The position numbers and the translations under genes are program-made. Shown here piece by piece: positions 23,046-35,841 of a stretch of 64,000 nucleotides of DNA. Positions within the stretch are counted from its first letter, which is position 1; every line of letters starts with the position of its first letter. Source of the stretch: Monilinia fructicola (Eukaryota > Ascomycota > Leotiomycetes > Helotiales > Sclerotiniaceae); the NCBI GenBank assembly GCA_008692225.1, contig VICG01000012.1, forward strand, positions 310,001 to 374,000. The letters are read 5' to 3'. Below the pieces are notes generated by a model. That model searched no databases and had not been told where the DNA came from. It saw only the letters and a program-made list of their open reading frames with translations.

Positions 23046-23733
23046 ATGGGTAGATGGTTTGTCGGGCTAATACTGGTAAAGGGCGGGTTAACCTACAATG
23101 GCTTACTGCGGACAATGATGAGGAAAGGGCGTTGTTGGGTGTGCTCTACAATGGTAATGATGATGGTCACTTCTCACACTCTATGAAGTGGGACGCACGA
23201 CATCTTGGGATGAAGGAGGAGTTTCCAAAAGGCCAAAAACAAAAAATCCAAAAAAAAGGAAAAAAAAAAGAAAAGAAAAATTGTTTAGGGAGAAACCTAT
23301 AACTTTGATTTTAGTTCGGATCGAGTGTTGACTCGATAGCTATGATTTTAGGACAATTAATCAATTCTCTCTACTTTCAATTTCATGATCTACAAATATG
23401 ATAGAGTGACACAGCATTGTGATCAAGTATATATACTGGACATCGGATGATCGAGTGATACAGCATTGTGATCAAATATATATATATATATATATATATA
23501 TCCTGGACATACCTAGGTATAGCGAGTGACTCACAACAGAACAATTTCCATGCCGAAAAGCAGAGCGCCATACAGATTCCTCACATGTCTCGGCCGATCA
23601 ATTCGCTCTGGATATACCTACCAGTGCTACCACCTACCACCTACCACCTACCACCTCCCTCCCTAGTCCACGCATAACCCACGAACGATGTCTCAAATCG
23701 CGAATGGTTCCTTCTTCCCTAGTGAGATTTTGT

Positions 23734-23960
23734 GATGGGTGGATGGGTGGATGGGTGGATGGGTGGATGGGGTGGATGGGTGGATGGGTGGGGGTGGGTT
23801 TTGTTTGGTTGGTTTTGTTTGGTTAGTTAGTTAGTTGGTTAGTTGGAGATGGATGGATGGATGGATGGATGGATGGATGGATGGATGGATGGGTTGGTGG
23901 ATGGTAATCGTTATAGTAATCGTTATGGCAACTTGAGGTTGGATGGATGGATGGATGAAT
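23734..23960. repeat. GGAT/GGGT satellites
   Basis: Three adjoining arrays: (GGGTGGAT)n at 23735-23795, pure (GGAT)n at about 23848-23892, and a shorter (GGAT)n at 23940-23967. TTAGTTAGTTAGTTGGTTAG lies between them. Seen directly; likely length-polymorphic. Confidence 0.85.
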
Positions 23961-24546
23961 GGATGGGGGAACTTTGGACGTAGATTGATGATGATGATTG
24001 GTTTTTTTTTTTTTGTTTTTTTGTTTTTTTTTATAGTGGTATGGTATGTATGGTATGGTATGGTATGGTATGGCACGGGATGAGATGAGATGGTACGGCA
24101 CGGGAAGAGAATCGGGGGTTTTGGGTGTAGTAAGATTGCATGTGCTGATTATCTTGGTGGTGAGCGAAGAGAGAGAGGGGAAGGGGAAGTTGTGTTTTGG
24201 GATTTGTGTTTTTGTATGGATGATGGGTGCTTGCCGGGAGCTATCCGCATAGTTCTACTCGTAGGTACACCAGTAAGGTTACTCTGTATTTGCATGCACA
24301 CGGCGTGGAGGTATCCTCTTTGCACCCGGGCACGCACCCGGGCATCCACGCATGCATGCATGTATTGGAATCGAGGGCCGGGAGGATATGCGTCATGGCG
24401 TGGGTTTGGTTCGTGGTATTTTGGGGGGGGAGGGGGCGTCCCTTGCGTTACGGCTTATTTCATGGGGTTGGGGGGGATGGGGATGGGTTGGGGATGGGAT
24501 GCATGGGGGAGGGGCGTGTTGTGTGCTTGTGTGTTTTGGTGGGTAG

Positions 24547-24755
24547 ATGGGTATATGAGTAAGTATGTAAATATACAAATATATAAGTATGTAAGTATAC
24601 AAGTAAAAGTATTTAAATATATAAATATATAAGTATATAAGTAGTATATAAGTATATAAGTATATAAGTATATAAGTGTATAAGTATAGTAATATAAGTA
24701 TATAAGTATATAAGTATATAAGTATATAAGTATATAAGTATATAAGTACATAAAT
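24547..24755. repeat. AGTATATAA 9-bp minisatellite
   Basis: About 200 bp of near-perfect AGTATATAA units, with a few variants such as AGTATAGTAAT. It follows a (GGTAT)n array at 24037-24076 and a G-rich block at 24420-24515. Both strands are open in some frames (YLYTYIL), which is a by-product of the repeat. Confidence 0.9.
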
Positions 24756-25899
24756 CAACACATCCATGGATCCAAGTATCAGGGCCTCGCATCGCGGCAT
24801 CTCCAAATTCAAGCGCTAGTGGGAATGGGATATTGCAGAATTGGACGGCGTGTGGCTGAATGTTGTGTACAGTGCGCTCTCCATGATGTTTATCGCTGGT
24901 TCTAGTTCTAGGGCCCATCCATTCATTCACTCACTTGCTTGATGCAGTACGTGGATGGATGGCGTTGATGTTGGGATGGGGTTAGCTGGTTCTTTGGTGT
25001 GTGTCTGTGTGTGTGTGTGTCTGTGTGTATGTGTGTTGTGTCTGTGTGTGCTGGGGAACTACTGTTGTGGTGGTGGATGTTTGGTGGGTTGGGTTGGTAG
25101 GACTGATTATGCTGTGAGATGAATGGATGGATGGATGGATGGATGAAGAGTAACGCGTGGTGGTTCTATCCTATCCTACCTAGGTATCCTATCCGGTAGG
25201 GAGAGGTAGGTGGTAGTTAGTTACCCATATGTATACCGTACATCACAGTACAGTACGTACTAGGTACCAAGTTGCTTGACTCGTATGACATGTAGAAATA
25301 TCCTTACAGTATAAGTATTATCTTATGTCAGCCGGATCGTTCCGATGACTGGTTGGCCAAGTACGGAGGGATGGTTCTGGTGCCGATCTCGCGATTGAGG
25401 GATGATGTTGTGGCTTGTGGCTTGTGGCTTGTGGCTGGGCAGGTACCGGGGTAGGTACCGAGGTAGGAGCTGTACTGTATTGAGCTTGGTACTATATATA
25501 TAGCCCGGAGGTACTAGGTAGGTAGATGAGGTGGGTAGGTACGAGGCATGTAATTGTGTATGAATGATCTATGGATGATATATGAGTGATATACAGTAAG
25601 GTTACGGGAGGACATATTTGATTTTGATGTTTGTTAATTTATTAGTATAACCTTACTGTACTAGGATGATTTTTGACATTTGATGGGGACTGAGGAGGGG
25701 ATTGGTGGGTTTTTTAGGTGGATTTGGTGGATTTCGGTGGGTGGGTGAGTTTATTTGGACGGGTAGATATTAAATGCGGGTTGATAAAGGGAGAGTTATA
25801 TTACTTTGTATACTATATTGGGTATGAATATTGTACATTGTATATTGCGTGTATTATATTGGTATCTGTATTTATTCGAGTATTGTATATGTGTATATG

Positions 25900-26012
25900 T
25901 GTTATATGTGTATATATATATATATGTGTATATATGTGTATATGTATATATGTATATATATGTATATATGTATATATGTATGTATATATGTATGTATGTA
26001 TGTATATACTAA
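25900..26012. repeat. TATATG / TATG microsatellite
   Basis: Alternating (TATATG)n and (TATG)n array in an AT-rich background; it ends in TATGTATGTATGTATA. Seen directly. Confidence 0.85.
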
Positions 26013-27146
26013 ATGCGTATGTCTTGTATTTGTGAAAGGTTACTTGGTAGAGATAAGTACTGTGTATAAGTGTGAGTACTTAATATAGTGTTTATATAGT
26101 GTTTGTATTGTGGTGTATTGTTATATCCATAGATACTAAGAATCGTGAGAGGTTGAGGATATATCTGGTAACATAGTATGGTAGGTACGTGGTAGTTCTA
26201 CTGGTAGTTCCAGTAGTCGACGATGATAATCAATATGACTGATGATGACCTCGTCTTTGTGTTATAATAAGCAAGCAAGGAAATGATTCATTGAACACCT
26301 CCAGCTCTTTCTGACCACCCTTGGTTTTCTTCATTACCGGAACCTTATATATCTAGTACTCGAGTAGATATGGAGAGAGAGAGATATATATATATATATA
26401 TATCCATTTCCCATCCCTACTATATCCATACAGATATATCCATAATCTTTTAATGTGGACTCATTTCCTATTAATATTCTTCGGTTGTCTTTCTTGATAC
26501 ATCCAATATTGGTCATCTCCACTTTATAACAATACTCGAGTAATAACCTTATAATTACTTGATTTAATACTTGATTCGTCGAATATTATTATTATCATCA
26601 ATCATTACCTACCACTAGCTTATATAAGACCTTCTTAACATTACTTAAGCATTTATCTATTTATTCCCTTGATATCACTCGACCTTTTATATCTACCTCG
26701 TATTTACTTGCGTGCTTTAATTTTCATACCTTTCTATTCTCCAAATACCTCCTGAGGTATCTGCCTACCTAGTACTTACTAGGTAGGTACCTACCTACTT
26801 AAGTATCTACCTCCCTATACAGAATATACCTTATCTATCGTCCCTCCTTCGTTCCTTCCTTCCTTTCCCTCGTCACATTCATGATTCATCCACCATAGAA
26901 TTTGGATTAATAATCAATCATCGAATTATCGTGATTCAGTCTAGATCCCCACTACCAAAAACGAGAGTCTCATTATTCAATTCGATCTAATTAATAACAA
27001 GAATTGGAATTCCCATTTAAATTTCTTTGGTAACCGTGTCCGTGGGTTCCAAGGTTCCAAGGTTCGTTCCAGATTTATTTGACTTTCCCAAAAAAGTTCT
27101 TTCGATTCTCCAATTTAATTCATTTTGTTCCAATTATTCGATTAAT

Positions 27147-27245
27147 TCTCTTTATTCTATTAATCCTATTAATTCTATTAATTCTATTAATTCTATTAAT
27201 TCTATTGATCCTATTAATCCTATTAATCCTATTAATCCTATTAAT
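27147..27245. repeat. ATTCTATTA 9-bp minisatellite
   Basis: Roughly ten copies of TTAATTCTA, the later copies with TTAATCCTA. It is followed by a CT-rich tract (27300-27460, CTCCTTCTC units). Both lie in the probable leader or promoter of lst7 rather than in a gene. Confidence 0.85.
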
Positions 27246-27910
27246 TCCAAAATATCAATTCATTACCTTTTTCAATTCTTACAAATCATACTTTCTTCTC
27301 TTAATTCTTCCTTCTCTCTCTTTCTTTCCTCTTTCTCTCTCTCCTCTTTATCTCTCTCTCTCTATCTCTCTCTCCTCCTTCTCCTTCTCCTCCTCCTCCT
27401 CCTTCTCCTTCTCCTCCTTCTCCTCCTCCTCCTTCCTCTCTCTCTCCTCCTCCCTTCTTCTATCTCTATTTCTCACTTGCAGGAAGACTTCGCCTTTAGC
27501 TTCTTTTCGATGATATAGAGTTGTATACATCTTCCATCCTCCATCTTCCTTTCTGTGTAATTCGATTCGAGTACTCATTCATTTGAGTACAGGTGCATAC
27601 ACACATATATCAAATTCGATAGAGCAAGAGAGAAAAGGATTATGAGAGACCAGAAACCCTGAAAGAAATCCACTCTGTTCCACAGAAAGAGACGGCTACA
27701 ATTATATTGGGATTTTCAAAAAGGAAAAAAAAAGGAAGGAAAAAAAAAGAGGTCCAAGATATTTGGAAATATCTAGACCTTGACCTTGACTTTGACTTTG
27801 ATACTTTACAGCAAGTAAGAAAGAAAGAAAAGAAGAAAGAAAGAGAGGAAAAAGGGAAAAGAAGAGAAAAGAAAGATTGATTTAATTAATCAATCAATCT
27901 TCTTTTGGTT

Positions 27911-29601
27911 ATGGCTTTAATTGTAAGATATATTCTGTTTTGTTTATTTTATTTGATTTGATTTCATCTTTGTCATTCATATTTTTTTTCAATTCATTTA
28001 TTCATTTCCACATTGATTGATCATGGTCGCATTCGCATCATTGCCCGCGCGACTCTGTTCTTAACTTCCGCGCCTGCGTTTGCCTTATTGAGGGCGCACC
28101 ACGTATATCATTGTTCCAGTGGATTGGATTGATTTGTGAATGGTTCGCAATGATATGATTTTGAATATGCGTTTTGGATAAGGCACTCATGAGATCTTGT
28201 ACTGACCTTTGTGTTTTGGTCGCAGTTATGCCTCGCGCATTATTGCGACACTCATGGTCCTACCCCGGTTATGGTAACAGAAGCTCTTCCCGTGGGTTGT
28301 ACTTCGTGTCCAGAAAAAGAGATGAATTTCCCTCTCGAAGACCTAGCACAAGCAGATCTTTTAGATCCTCCGAACCTTCTTTAAATAACGCGGCGCGTCC
28401 TTCGCAAAGAACAGCTTCTACGGTTTCGGAAACGGATGTCGCTGCGAGTAGATCAGCTATTCACGTCAATTCAAATCCTCCAAATGCAACGGGTTCGGCG
28501 GCCGATACACCTCCTCAAAGTCCTAGAGTACCTAATATTCAAAGCGCGCAAAATAATACAAATCATTTGCGACGCGATTCGAGCTTTCGCAAAACATATC
28601 CAACCGAAAAGCCAGGTCCATGCGAAAATTGCGCTCTCACTTTACCGAAGAAGACGAAGGAAGATTTACCTACCAGTCCTCAACCTACGGGAGCTGGCAA
28701 GCTTGATAATGGTCCTATCTTGCGAACACGGAAACCATATGAGCGCATTGCAGGCCAGAGTACATCTCCAAAATCTGCATCCTCGGATTCGGATGATTCT
28801 GAATGCGCGATACAAAAAGATCGGGCGGTCAATTCACAGTCGCGGAGACCTTCGGTAAAGAGATCCGATACGAGCCTTACCTATACCTCTGGAGAATTTC
28901 AATCTACCGTCTCACATAATCATTTTGTAGACTATACATCGACTCACGAACCTTTACAGCCTACCTCTTTCTCCATCATTCGTCAATCCTGTCTCCGCAC
29001 ACTATCATGCGAAACCCTTCCACCTTCCTCTAATCCCACACCTAACTCTACCCCTTCTTCTCCATTTGTCTCCAGCTTCTCCTCTCATCTCACTTCGTCA
29101 ACAACTACTTCATCCGGTGGCCCAATCTTCTTTGGTGATCCAATGGCCGGTTACACTACGGCATATATATTTCGAATTCCTGACCCTACTGCTCGAGGCC
29201 GTCGTCGTGTCTATGCCTTGATTGCTCTCTCTACACAAAAAGAACGACTGGCCATGCGCACTTTCTCCTTCCTGGATGCAGCCTTTCGCGATCTAGCAGA
29301 TTGGATCTCACGTCTTGCTGATGAAGAACTTGCTCGTTCAGAATCAACTCTCCCATCCCCTAGACCAGGTGATGAGAGAACCAGTAGTGGCAATGTGAAT
29401 GGTGCATTTGGAGGTAGTGGTATGACTACTACCCCTACTTCTTCTTTCTTGAGAGGTGGCAATAGAGGACCTGACAGTAGAATGATGGGAGCAAGTTTAA
29501 AGGGGAGAGGATTAGCGGAGTTGGTTGGTCTACCTGATTTCTTCATTGAATTGCACAGTAGATTTGTGAGGTTATTGGCCGAGATTGAAAGATTGAGATA
29601 A
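27911..29601 (+). CDS. lst7: Lst7, folliculin (FLCN)-family protein
   Basis: Lst7 with Lst4 forms the fungal counterpart of FLCN-FNIP, a GAP for the Rag GTPase Gtr2 at the vacuole that signals amino acids to TORC1. Two exons: 27911-27922 (ATG GCT TTA ATT) and 28226-29601, across a 303-nt intron (GTAAGA..CTGAC..CGCAG). The spliced start reads MALILCLAHYCDTHGPTPVM, the family's longin-domain hallmark, followed by GCTSCP. A missing A in the run 28314-28318 shifts the frame before DEFPSRRPSTS. Later blocks: CENCALTLP, FSIIRQSCLRTLSCE, IFFGDPMAGYTTAYIF and DPTARGRRRVYAL (FGD and ARG are conserved in FLCN/Lst7). The middle is Ser/Pro-rich and probably disordered. Length is about 463 residues, and the stop after LLAEIERLR matches the short fungal form lacking a C-terminal DENN domain. 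Confidence 0.88.
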
Positions 29602-31099
29602 AGTTCGGTACTTGATCCTAATCTCGATCCATAACCTCCAACTCGAAAGTACTTGAGACGAGTAAAGGGAGCGAATTTCCACCTATGCTTTGCACTTGCA
29701 AAGGTCAAGGTGTGGTGTCATGATTTATGGCGATGTGATACATAGATATTGGCGTTTGTGACTTTGTTTTTTTTCGAACACTTGTGTTATTGTATTTGAT
29801 CCATCTAGTGCAGATTGGACCATACGAATGTTTGGAGTCTTGCGTTTTAATTTTCTTTTTCTTTTCCTTTTTCCTTCTCTTCTCTTGAATTGTTTTAATC
29901 TTTTATTTGATGTGGTGATCTCGAATCTAAAATTTGAAGATGAGTGGATATACAGTGAGAATTGGATTTATGGAACGTCTTAGCGTTTTCTTATCTAATT
30001 ATTAGCATAAGGATGTGGAAGGTGGATTGCGGAAATGGGATCTACAAAACTTCTTGAGCGTGTTTGATGGTCGGGAATTAAAAGTGGAACTATGGGGTGA
30101 AAATGGTTAAATGGTTTCTATATGGTTTCTGGGAGATATTGTAGCATGTGTGAAAGTATTGGGAGGAGTCTTTTGTTGTGATGTGTATTTGAAGTTGATA
30201 TTTGATTTTTAATTTTGATTTTGACTTTTTCTTTCAAGGGTGCGGCTTTTTGGGCGAGATTTTGATACCATGTACTTGATTTGGGAGTGGATGTGCATGA
30301 GAGGATGGTGGAGGGGGAAGGTGAAGGGGGAAGGTGAAGGAGAAGGATGTATGAGTGTTTTTTTATATTATATGGATGAATGGATGGATCGGTGGATGGA
30401 TCGACAGATGAATCAATGGACATTGGGGTTGGGGTGGTAGTCGGGCAGACGAAGTGCCTTGAAAGAAGTTAAGGAAGAGAGGGTATATGGATCAATGAAT
30501 TGATCAATGAATTGATCAATGAATGCAGGACTGGAAGCGAAACAGGTGGTCAATACCCCGTCAGCACCATACAGTATGGTAGTAGATAGATACAGTAAAC
30601 AGTCGACCAAGTATAGAGTATAATTAACATCTATTGATTATCTCATCATGGATATCTTTCCATTCTCGTTTCCGCCGTCTGTCTACCCGATCTTTCTCTT
30701 TCCTTCTTTTGGGGCCAGGCGCCGAGGGAGGCGCCTTGCTCCTTCGAGTTCTTCCGTCTCCAGCCTACGGAGTATGTCAGACCCGCTGGAGAATTGGCTT
30801 GGTTTGGGATTCGAATTCATATTCATATTCATATTCATATTCATATTCTCTATGCTTGATACGAGCGGATCGTATCATATCGTATCATATCATATCATAT
30901 CATATCGCATCGTATTCTGGCCAGGTCTACCTACCCCTAGGATCTCGATAATGTTCATTCCTGGTTAAGCTGAGTCATAGCTGTGCTTTGCTTTGCTTTG
31001 CTTTGAGCGAGCGAGCGAGCGAACGAGCGAACGATGTGGGATAGGGGGATTTTTAGGCGGGGTTTTGGTGGGGGTGGGAGTGGGGGTGTATTTTGGGGG

Positions 31100-31225
31100 T
31101 TTGGGGTTTGGTGGTTTGGGGTTTGGTGGTTTGGTGGTTTGGTGGTTTGGTGGTTTGGTGGTTTGGTGGTTTGGTGGTTTGGTGGTTTGGTGGTTTGGTG
31201 GTTTGGTGGTTTGGTGGTTTGGGGT
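31100..31225. repeat. GGTTTGGTG 9-bp minisatellite with G-rich lead
   Basis: More than ten near-perfect units on the G-rich strand. They are preceded by GGGGGTGGGAGTGGGGG at 31069-31087, a good quadruplex candidate. Open frames on both strands (WWFGGLV and TTKPPNHQ) are artefacts of the period of nine. Confidence 0.9.
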
Positions 31226-31699
31226 TTGGGGCTTGGGGTTTGGGGTGAATTGCAGGTGTGGGTTTGGATAGATGGGTGTGGAAGGGGGAGGGGAGGGAGC
31301 GGGGAGAGATAATATTGTTGGGATTGGGTTTGCGGTGGGGTGGGATGGGATGAGATGAGATGGGATGGGATGAGGGCATGTACTTGTTTCGCTTGGTTTA
31401 TTTGGGTGGGTGGTTATTGAGGGGATGAGATGGGGGGAGGGGGGGGATTATAATGAATGTGAGGTGTGGGAGATGCCGGCGGAGGGGGGGGGATGTGTGA
31501 ATATTGAGGATTCGTGGAAAGAGGTGGTGATTGATTGGATTGATGGAAATGGAAGTCAAGCTGGGGAGTGAGATGATGATCTCTGGTGAGATGTCGGAGA
31601 ACCCATTGTAGAATTGGGAATGGATGGTGACGGTGTGAATGATTGGTTGAGGAGAACTCTACTCGAGTAGTGGATTTCCTTTTTTTGAACTTTGTTGTT

Positions 31700-31780
31700 G
31701 TGCTTGCTTGTTTGTTTGTTTGCTTGTTTGTTTGTTTGCTTGTTTGTTTGTTTGCTTGTTTGTTTGTTTGTTTGTTTCTC
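31700..31780. repeat. GTTTGTTTGCTT tandem array
   Basis: Tandem TTTG units with regular CTTG variants every two or three units. Seen directly. Confidence 0.85.
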
Positions 31781-33586
31781 TGATGCTGATGATATGCATA
31801 ATCAGCATCTGGATTGGGATAATCCACACGATGTCACGGATGACATGATACGAAATCAAGTTTTGGAAGGAGGAAAGCTCCCCGCAACTTTTCGTCGCTG
31901 CACGTGCAACATTTTCTAGGTATCGATTGGTTTGGCACGGAAAGCTGCGCGTGTTTTTGTTGGCGACTTATCGGGGTATTCACAGGTGTTCTACTTGGTA
32001 GTTATCATGCATCACGTCCTGTCACGGAAGGAATGTTGCGCAGGCTCTGAGAAAGGAAAGGTTGTGGGTGGAGTAGAATGTCGAGACTTTCGGGCAAAGA
32101 AGCTTGCGTCAACGAAGAGGGTCTTTGCAATCCTCTTCTGGCACACGCAGATGAGACTTCCTTTGCCGCTGTGAAACGCTCGTCATCGGATCCGTTCTCA
32201 CATTCATTTCTTGGTGGTAGGTAGCTCACTCCCGTCGCGATCTGCTTCCCCAACGTAAATCGAATTTGTGTATGAGAGACCGGTTTGGGGCCATGCTATA
32301 TAGATCATGACTTTGATTTCTCGCTGTGATTCGCGAATCCCGAGTTTAATTGTATCCCCAGAATCTATCTTCAATGGGCATCACTTGATCACGTCGTTCT
32401 TGTGTGTGGTGGATGACAGATCAATTTTCCTATTGAGATTCGGACCCTCGGGGAGATACGAGAAGGAATCAGTGCATTGCTTACCTCCCAACAGTAGGTG
32501 ATTGTTCTACACACTGCTTTGGAAGCCTGAAATGCTTTCTAGGGTATTCAGGAGAACTGCGACAGCGAGGGATCAGGGACCCGGGCTTATATACGAATAT
32601 AGCTCTTTTCCCCCTTGAGGTTTTGACTATATTCGGTATATAAGATTCTGTATTTAAATCCTTAGCTTAGCACGTTTTCATACCTCCGGAGGAAGTCTCT
32701 ACGACGAAAATCAATACTACTACTCCTACTACTACACACTGTCCGTCTGGGTACATAAGCAATTCTCCGAACGATAATCCAACCAAGGACCGCGGCAACG
32801 TCTGGGCTGTCACGGTCGCCTCATTCGTTGATTGTTGTGGAGAGTGTATGGGTATTTTGAGAAGAATATATATCTACATCCATATGATATGATAACAAGG
32901 GAGTCGTTGCATGTCTTGCTCTCCTTTCGCCGCTCCTTTACTCCAGTTCATACTTTCATTATAAGAGAATGGTTGTGTCGAATGTAATTACAAGTTGAAA
33001 ATCTTGATCATCAACGAATCGAGATGGTTACCATCAAATAATGATAAAAGTAAATAAATCATCTGATTTACTCAAGTTGGATCGGATGATACAAGGTTAT
33101 CTAAGGTGATCAAAATCCAACGAAATACGAATGCTATACATTTATCAATATTTCAAACGAGAAATACTGACCACTTTAAGATGATCTATGTAAGATGATA
33201 TTCCTTTCTCCTATGATATTTAAAGACAAATACGTGAGCTACAGTCCGAAAGTACTATATTATATTGAATTTTTGCTCAATTTCAATCTGAACATTGATG
33301 AATAATATTCTATATAGAAAAGATAAGATGGAGGAATATGGAGCATTCGATACTAAAATTGATATCTATTATACGTCTATACATCTAGTTCTCTGTATTC
33401 CCAAGGTTGTAATACGTCAAGATGTTCGTAAGGAACGATTTTATTATACAATACAGCCTATATACTCCCTACTCTACAAAGATGGAAAATCTAATAGGTG
33501 TAGACAAAGGCCTAAAGCCTTAAGTTACAACCTCTCTACAGTCAATAGCTTAGGTGAAAAACAATTGCAAGTCCTTGGAAAATCGC

Positions 33587-35680
33587 TTACACCACCCCCA
33601 TGATCCCCGCTAATAAATCGCCCAACTGCTGCCTCTTCTCCCCTCTAACCCTCCTACGCTTATTTTGCCGAGAGCCGGAGCCACCAGCCTCTCCTCCTCC
33701 CTCAGCCTCATCGATCGTCCTAGTTCTAGCAACAGCAGCCCAATGGATCCGAGTATAAACAAAACCCTTCGCCCCTTCCCCAACCTTTCTACTCGTATAT
33801 TTAAGCGAAGAGTCGTTCATCCCACCATCGTAAAACGGCTGGTGTAGCTGTCCACGCGCAAGGGGGTAGACGAGATGTGGTCCTAGTCTCAGAGAAGCCA
33901 CAGGGATAGCAGAGATGATTTCTCCCGAGACCATAGGAGCACAATCGCCAATATCTAGACCGGCAGCGCGCAAGTCCTCGTCGCTGCGGAGCTCGCTGAT
34001 CCGATTGAGAGCGGTGTAGGTGCGGAATTCCCAAGTTTCGAGCTCGCGGATCCCCTTGCGACTCATATAGTCGACGGCTTCGAAGTGCGAAAAGCCCATG
34101 CGCGCGAGCTTGGCACGGCCAGTCGGTGTTTGTCGCAGCTTACTAACCTGCTCTTGTGCCAAATCGTAGGCTGTATTTGGTGCTGTTGGTGTAGAAGATG
34201 CACGATCTGCTGCAAGGATGGCTGGGATATCCGCTCTAGGCATCATTGTTATTCTAGCCTTGTTCCACAAAGGCTCAGCAGTAGGTCTGCGGATCGGTTT
34301 AATCTGAACAATGTTGTCAGCAATTGTTTCCTTAGATTTTCACGTGGAAAGCACGTGCAAGAGCAAAGTTTAATTAGATTCTGAACACAAAGGTCCGTGC
34401 TCGACCTTACCGAGACAGTCTAAAAGATAAAAAGGGGGCTTTTAAATATGAATGATTGTGACTCACTGGGAGGCCAAGAGAAGTACGCAAGGCCATTGTT
34501 TGCTTTACACAGTCTGATTGAAGGATCTCAAGAAAGGCTCCATCAGGGTGAGTCACCCAGCCGAGTCTCTCTGCTCCAGATTGAGGTAAACCCTTGAAAC
34601 CACACTCAAGAACATCGAAAACAGCCAAAACGGGAAAGCCATTGATGTATTGGAAGCAATTATTCGTGATACCTTCGAAATTTCGAAGCTTTAAGATCCG
34701 CAAAACCTGAAATCCCTCGCCTTTGATTGCGGATTCGCTCCAAGTCTTGATTACTCGATCTCCAAAGATACTATCAAAGGCTTTCCCTCCGCTCCCATGA
34801 CTAGGGTTGATGATCTCGAGGGCGACGAGATTAGTGAGTGCCGACAATTCGACCAAATCAGATGTACTAAATGCAGTGGTGATCGACAAGTGCACCAAAA
34901 AGTCAAACGTTGTCGAGGTTAGAGGCTGCGTATAGACCAGTAAAGACGGAACAGGTTCTACTATGGCATTGCTATATCGAAACTGGTTTAAAGTAGCGTC
35001 TTGATCCCGATCCAGAAGCTTCGAAAAGATCTTCCAGGTATTGAAACTATTTAGACATCTAGAGCTAGACGTCAGTAAAAATCTCAGTGCTTGTGGAATA
35101 CCAAGATGCGGTGTATGGTGATAGCGATATAAGATATTTTCAAGTGAAATTACCCAATCAAGGCAAGTCAAACAGGGATATAAACTAACCTCTTGTTCAA
35201 CTCTCGCCAGATAAACTCCAACACCAAAGGACCCATGTGCTGAACAGTTTCGTATGTAATATTGGCAATATTCTTAACAATTGTAGCCATTGCGAGCTGA
35301 ACTAAACGTGGAACCCTACGTCTAGATGACCGAACTATTGTATCATCATGGGCAATCTCTGCTTGTTCTTCCTCGTCTTCCCATTGTTCTTCTAGAAGTT
35401 CTCTAATGATCTATTAGATGCTATTTCAAAGGTTTGAATGATATGAGCACGTTAAGAAGCCCGAAACTTACTCGTATTGAAAATCCCAATGATATTCGGA
35501 GACTTGAAGTTCCCGCGAGGTTGTTTCGTGAGATACTTGGCCAGATTCTGCATCAATGATGCGTCTTGGTCCATCCAACACACCTCGTGAAACAGGACCA
35601 AGAGGTTCAAGAAGAATTAAACGGCGCGCACGCTGGCCACGTTGACGGAAGTATTCGTTCATTCTGGTGGTAAGTGACAT
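33587..35680 (-). CDS. Uncharacterised ascomycete protein, five exons
   Basis: Exons: 35680-35472 (ATG, MSLTTRMNEYFRQRGQRARR), 35402-35190, 35058-34467, an optional 9-nt exon 34419-34411, and 34303-33587. All joins keep frame; introns are 69, 131 and either one of 163 nt (34304-34466) or two of 47 and 107 nt around the 9-nt exon. The product is about 577 residues. The N-terminal ~130 residues are basic then acidic (EEQWEDEEEQ). Residues ~140-340 have a leucine-rich, F-box/LRR-like pattern (SALTNLVALEIINP, FQVLRILKLRNFEGI, FPVLAVFDVLECGF). The C-terminus is basic (RQNKRRRVRGEKRQQ), perhaps a nuclear signal. Exon structure and coherence support a real gene; I do not recognise the family. Confidence 0.75.
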
Positions 35681-35841
35681 ATTTGTGAAGTCTCTGGTTG
35701 AAAAAGAGATCTAGGAGATGCGAAGGACTGGCGACTGTAGTATAAGAGAAATGAGAATTATAATGGCAAGTAAAAGAAAACGTTGGGAGCTTTCTAGTAA
35801 TTAAACTGCAAAGCAGAATTAACGAGGCTTATTAGATCACA

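Larger units (their letters stand above)
22488..27910. other. Repeat-rich intergenic region (dhh1 3' side to lst7 leader)
   Basis: About 5.4 kb with no credible gene. The plus strand is G-rich from ~22.97 to 25.5 kb (GGAT/GGGT families), then AT repeats, then C/T-rich from ~26.6 to 27.5 kb, as expected of a fungal promoter or 5' leader in front of lst7. TACCTAGGTA palindromes occur at 23510 and 25177. ORFs here translate low-complexity repeats (YIYIY, INSINPI, FLSLFLS) and are rejected. Individual repeats are listed separately. Confidence 0.65.
29602..33586. other. Intergenic region with satellites
   Basis: About 4 kb without a credible gene. It contains TTCATA and CATAT arrays (30817-30906), a 9-bp GGTTTGGTG array (31100-31225), a GTTTGCTT array (31700-31780) and GAATTGATCAAT units (30490-30520). 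ORFs are translations of repeats. The rest (32.0-33.5 kb) shows no recognisable feature. Confidence 0.6.

Noticed and set aside
24393..24930. Long minus-strand ORFs rich in Tyr, Leu and Ile (YIYIL repeats)
   Set aside because: They translate the AGTATATAA minisatellite, whose 9-bp period keeps several frames open; no non-repetitive coding part.
27027..27518. Plus-strand ORFs with INSINPI and LSLLLLL repeats
   Set aside because: Low-complexity translation of a 9-bp repeat and a CT-rich leader tract upstream of lst7.
30993..31379. ORFs on both strands (WWFGGLV and TTKPPNHQ)
   Set aside because: Artefacts of the GGTTTGGTG array; both strands open simultaneously.
22488..33586. CRISPR-like arrays
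   Set aside because: Tandem repeats lack unique spacers and the genome is eukaryotic; they are ordinary satellites.
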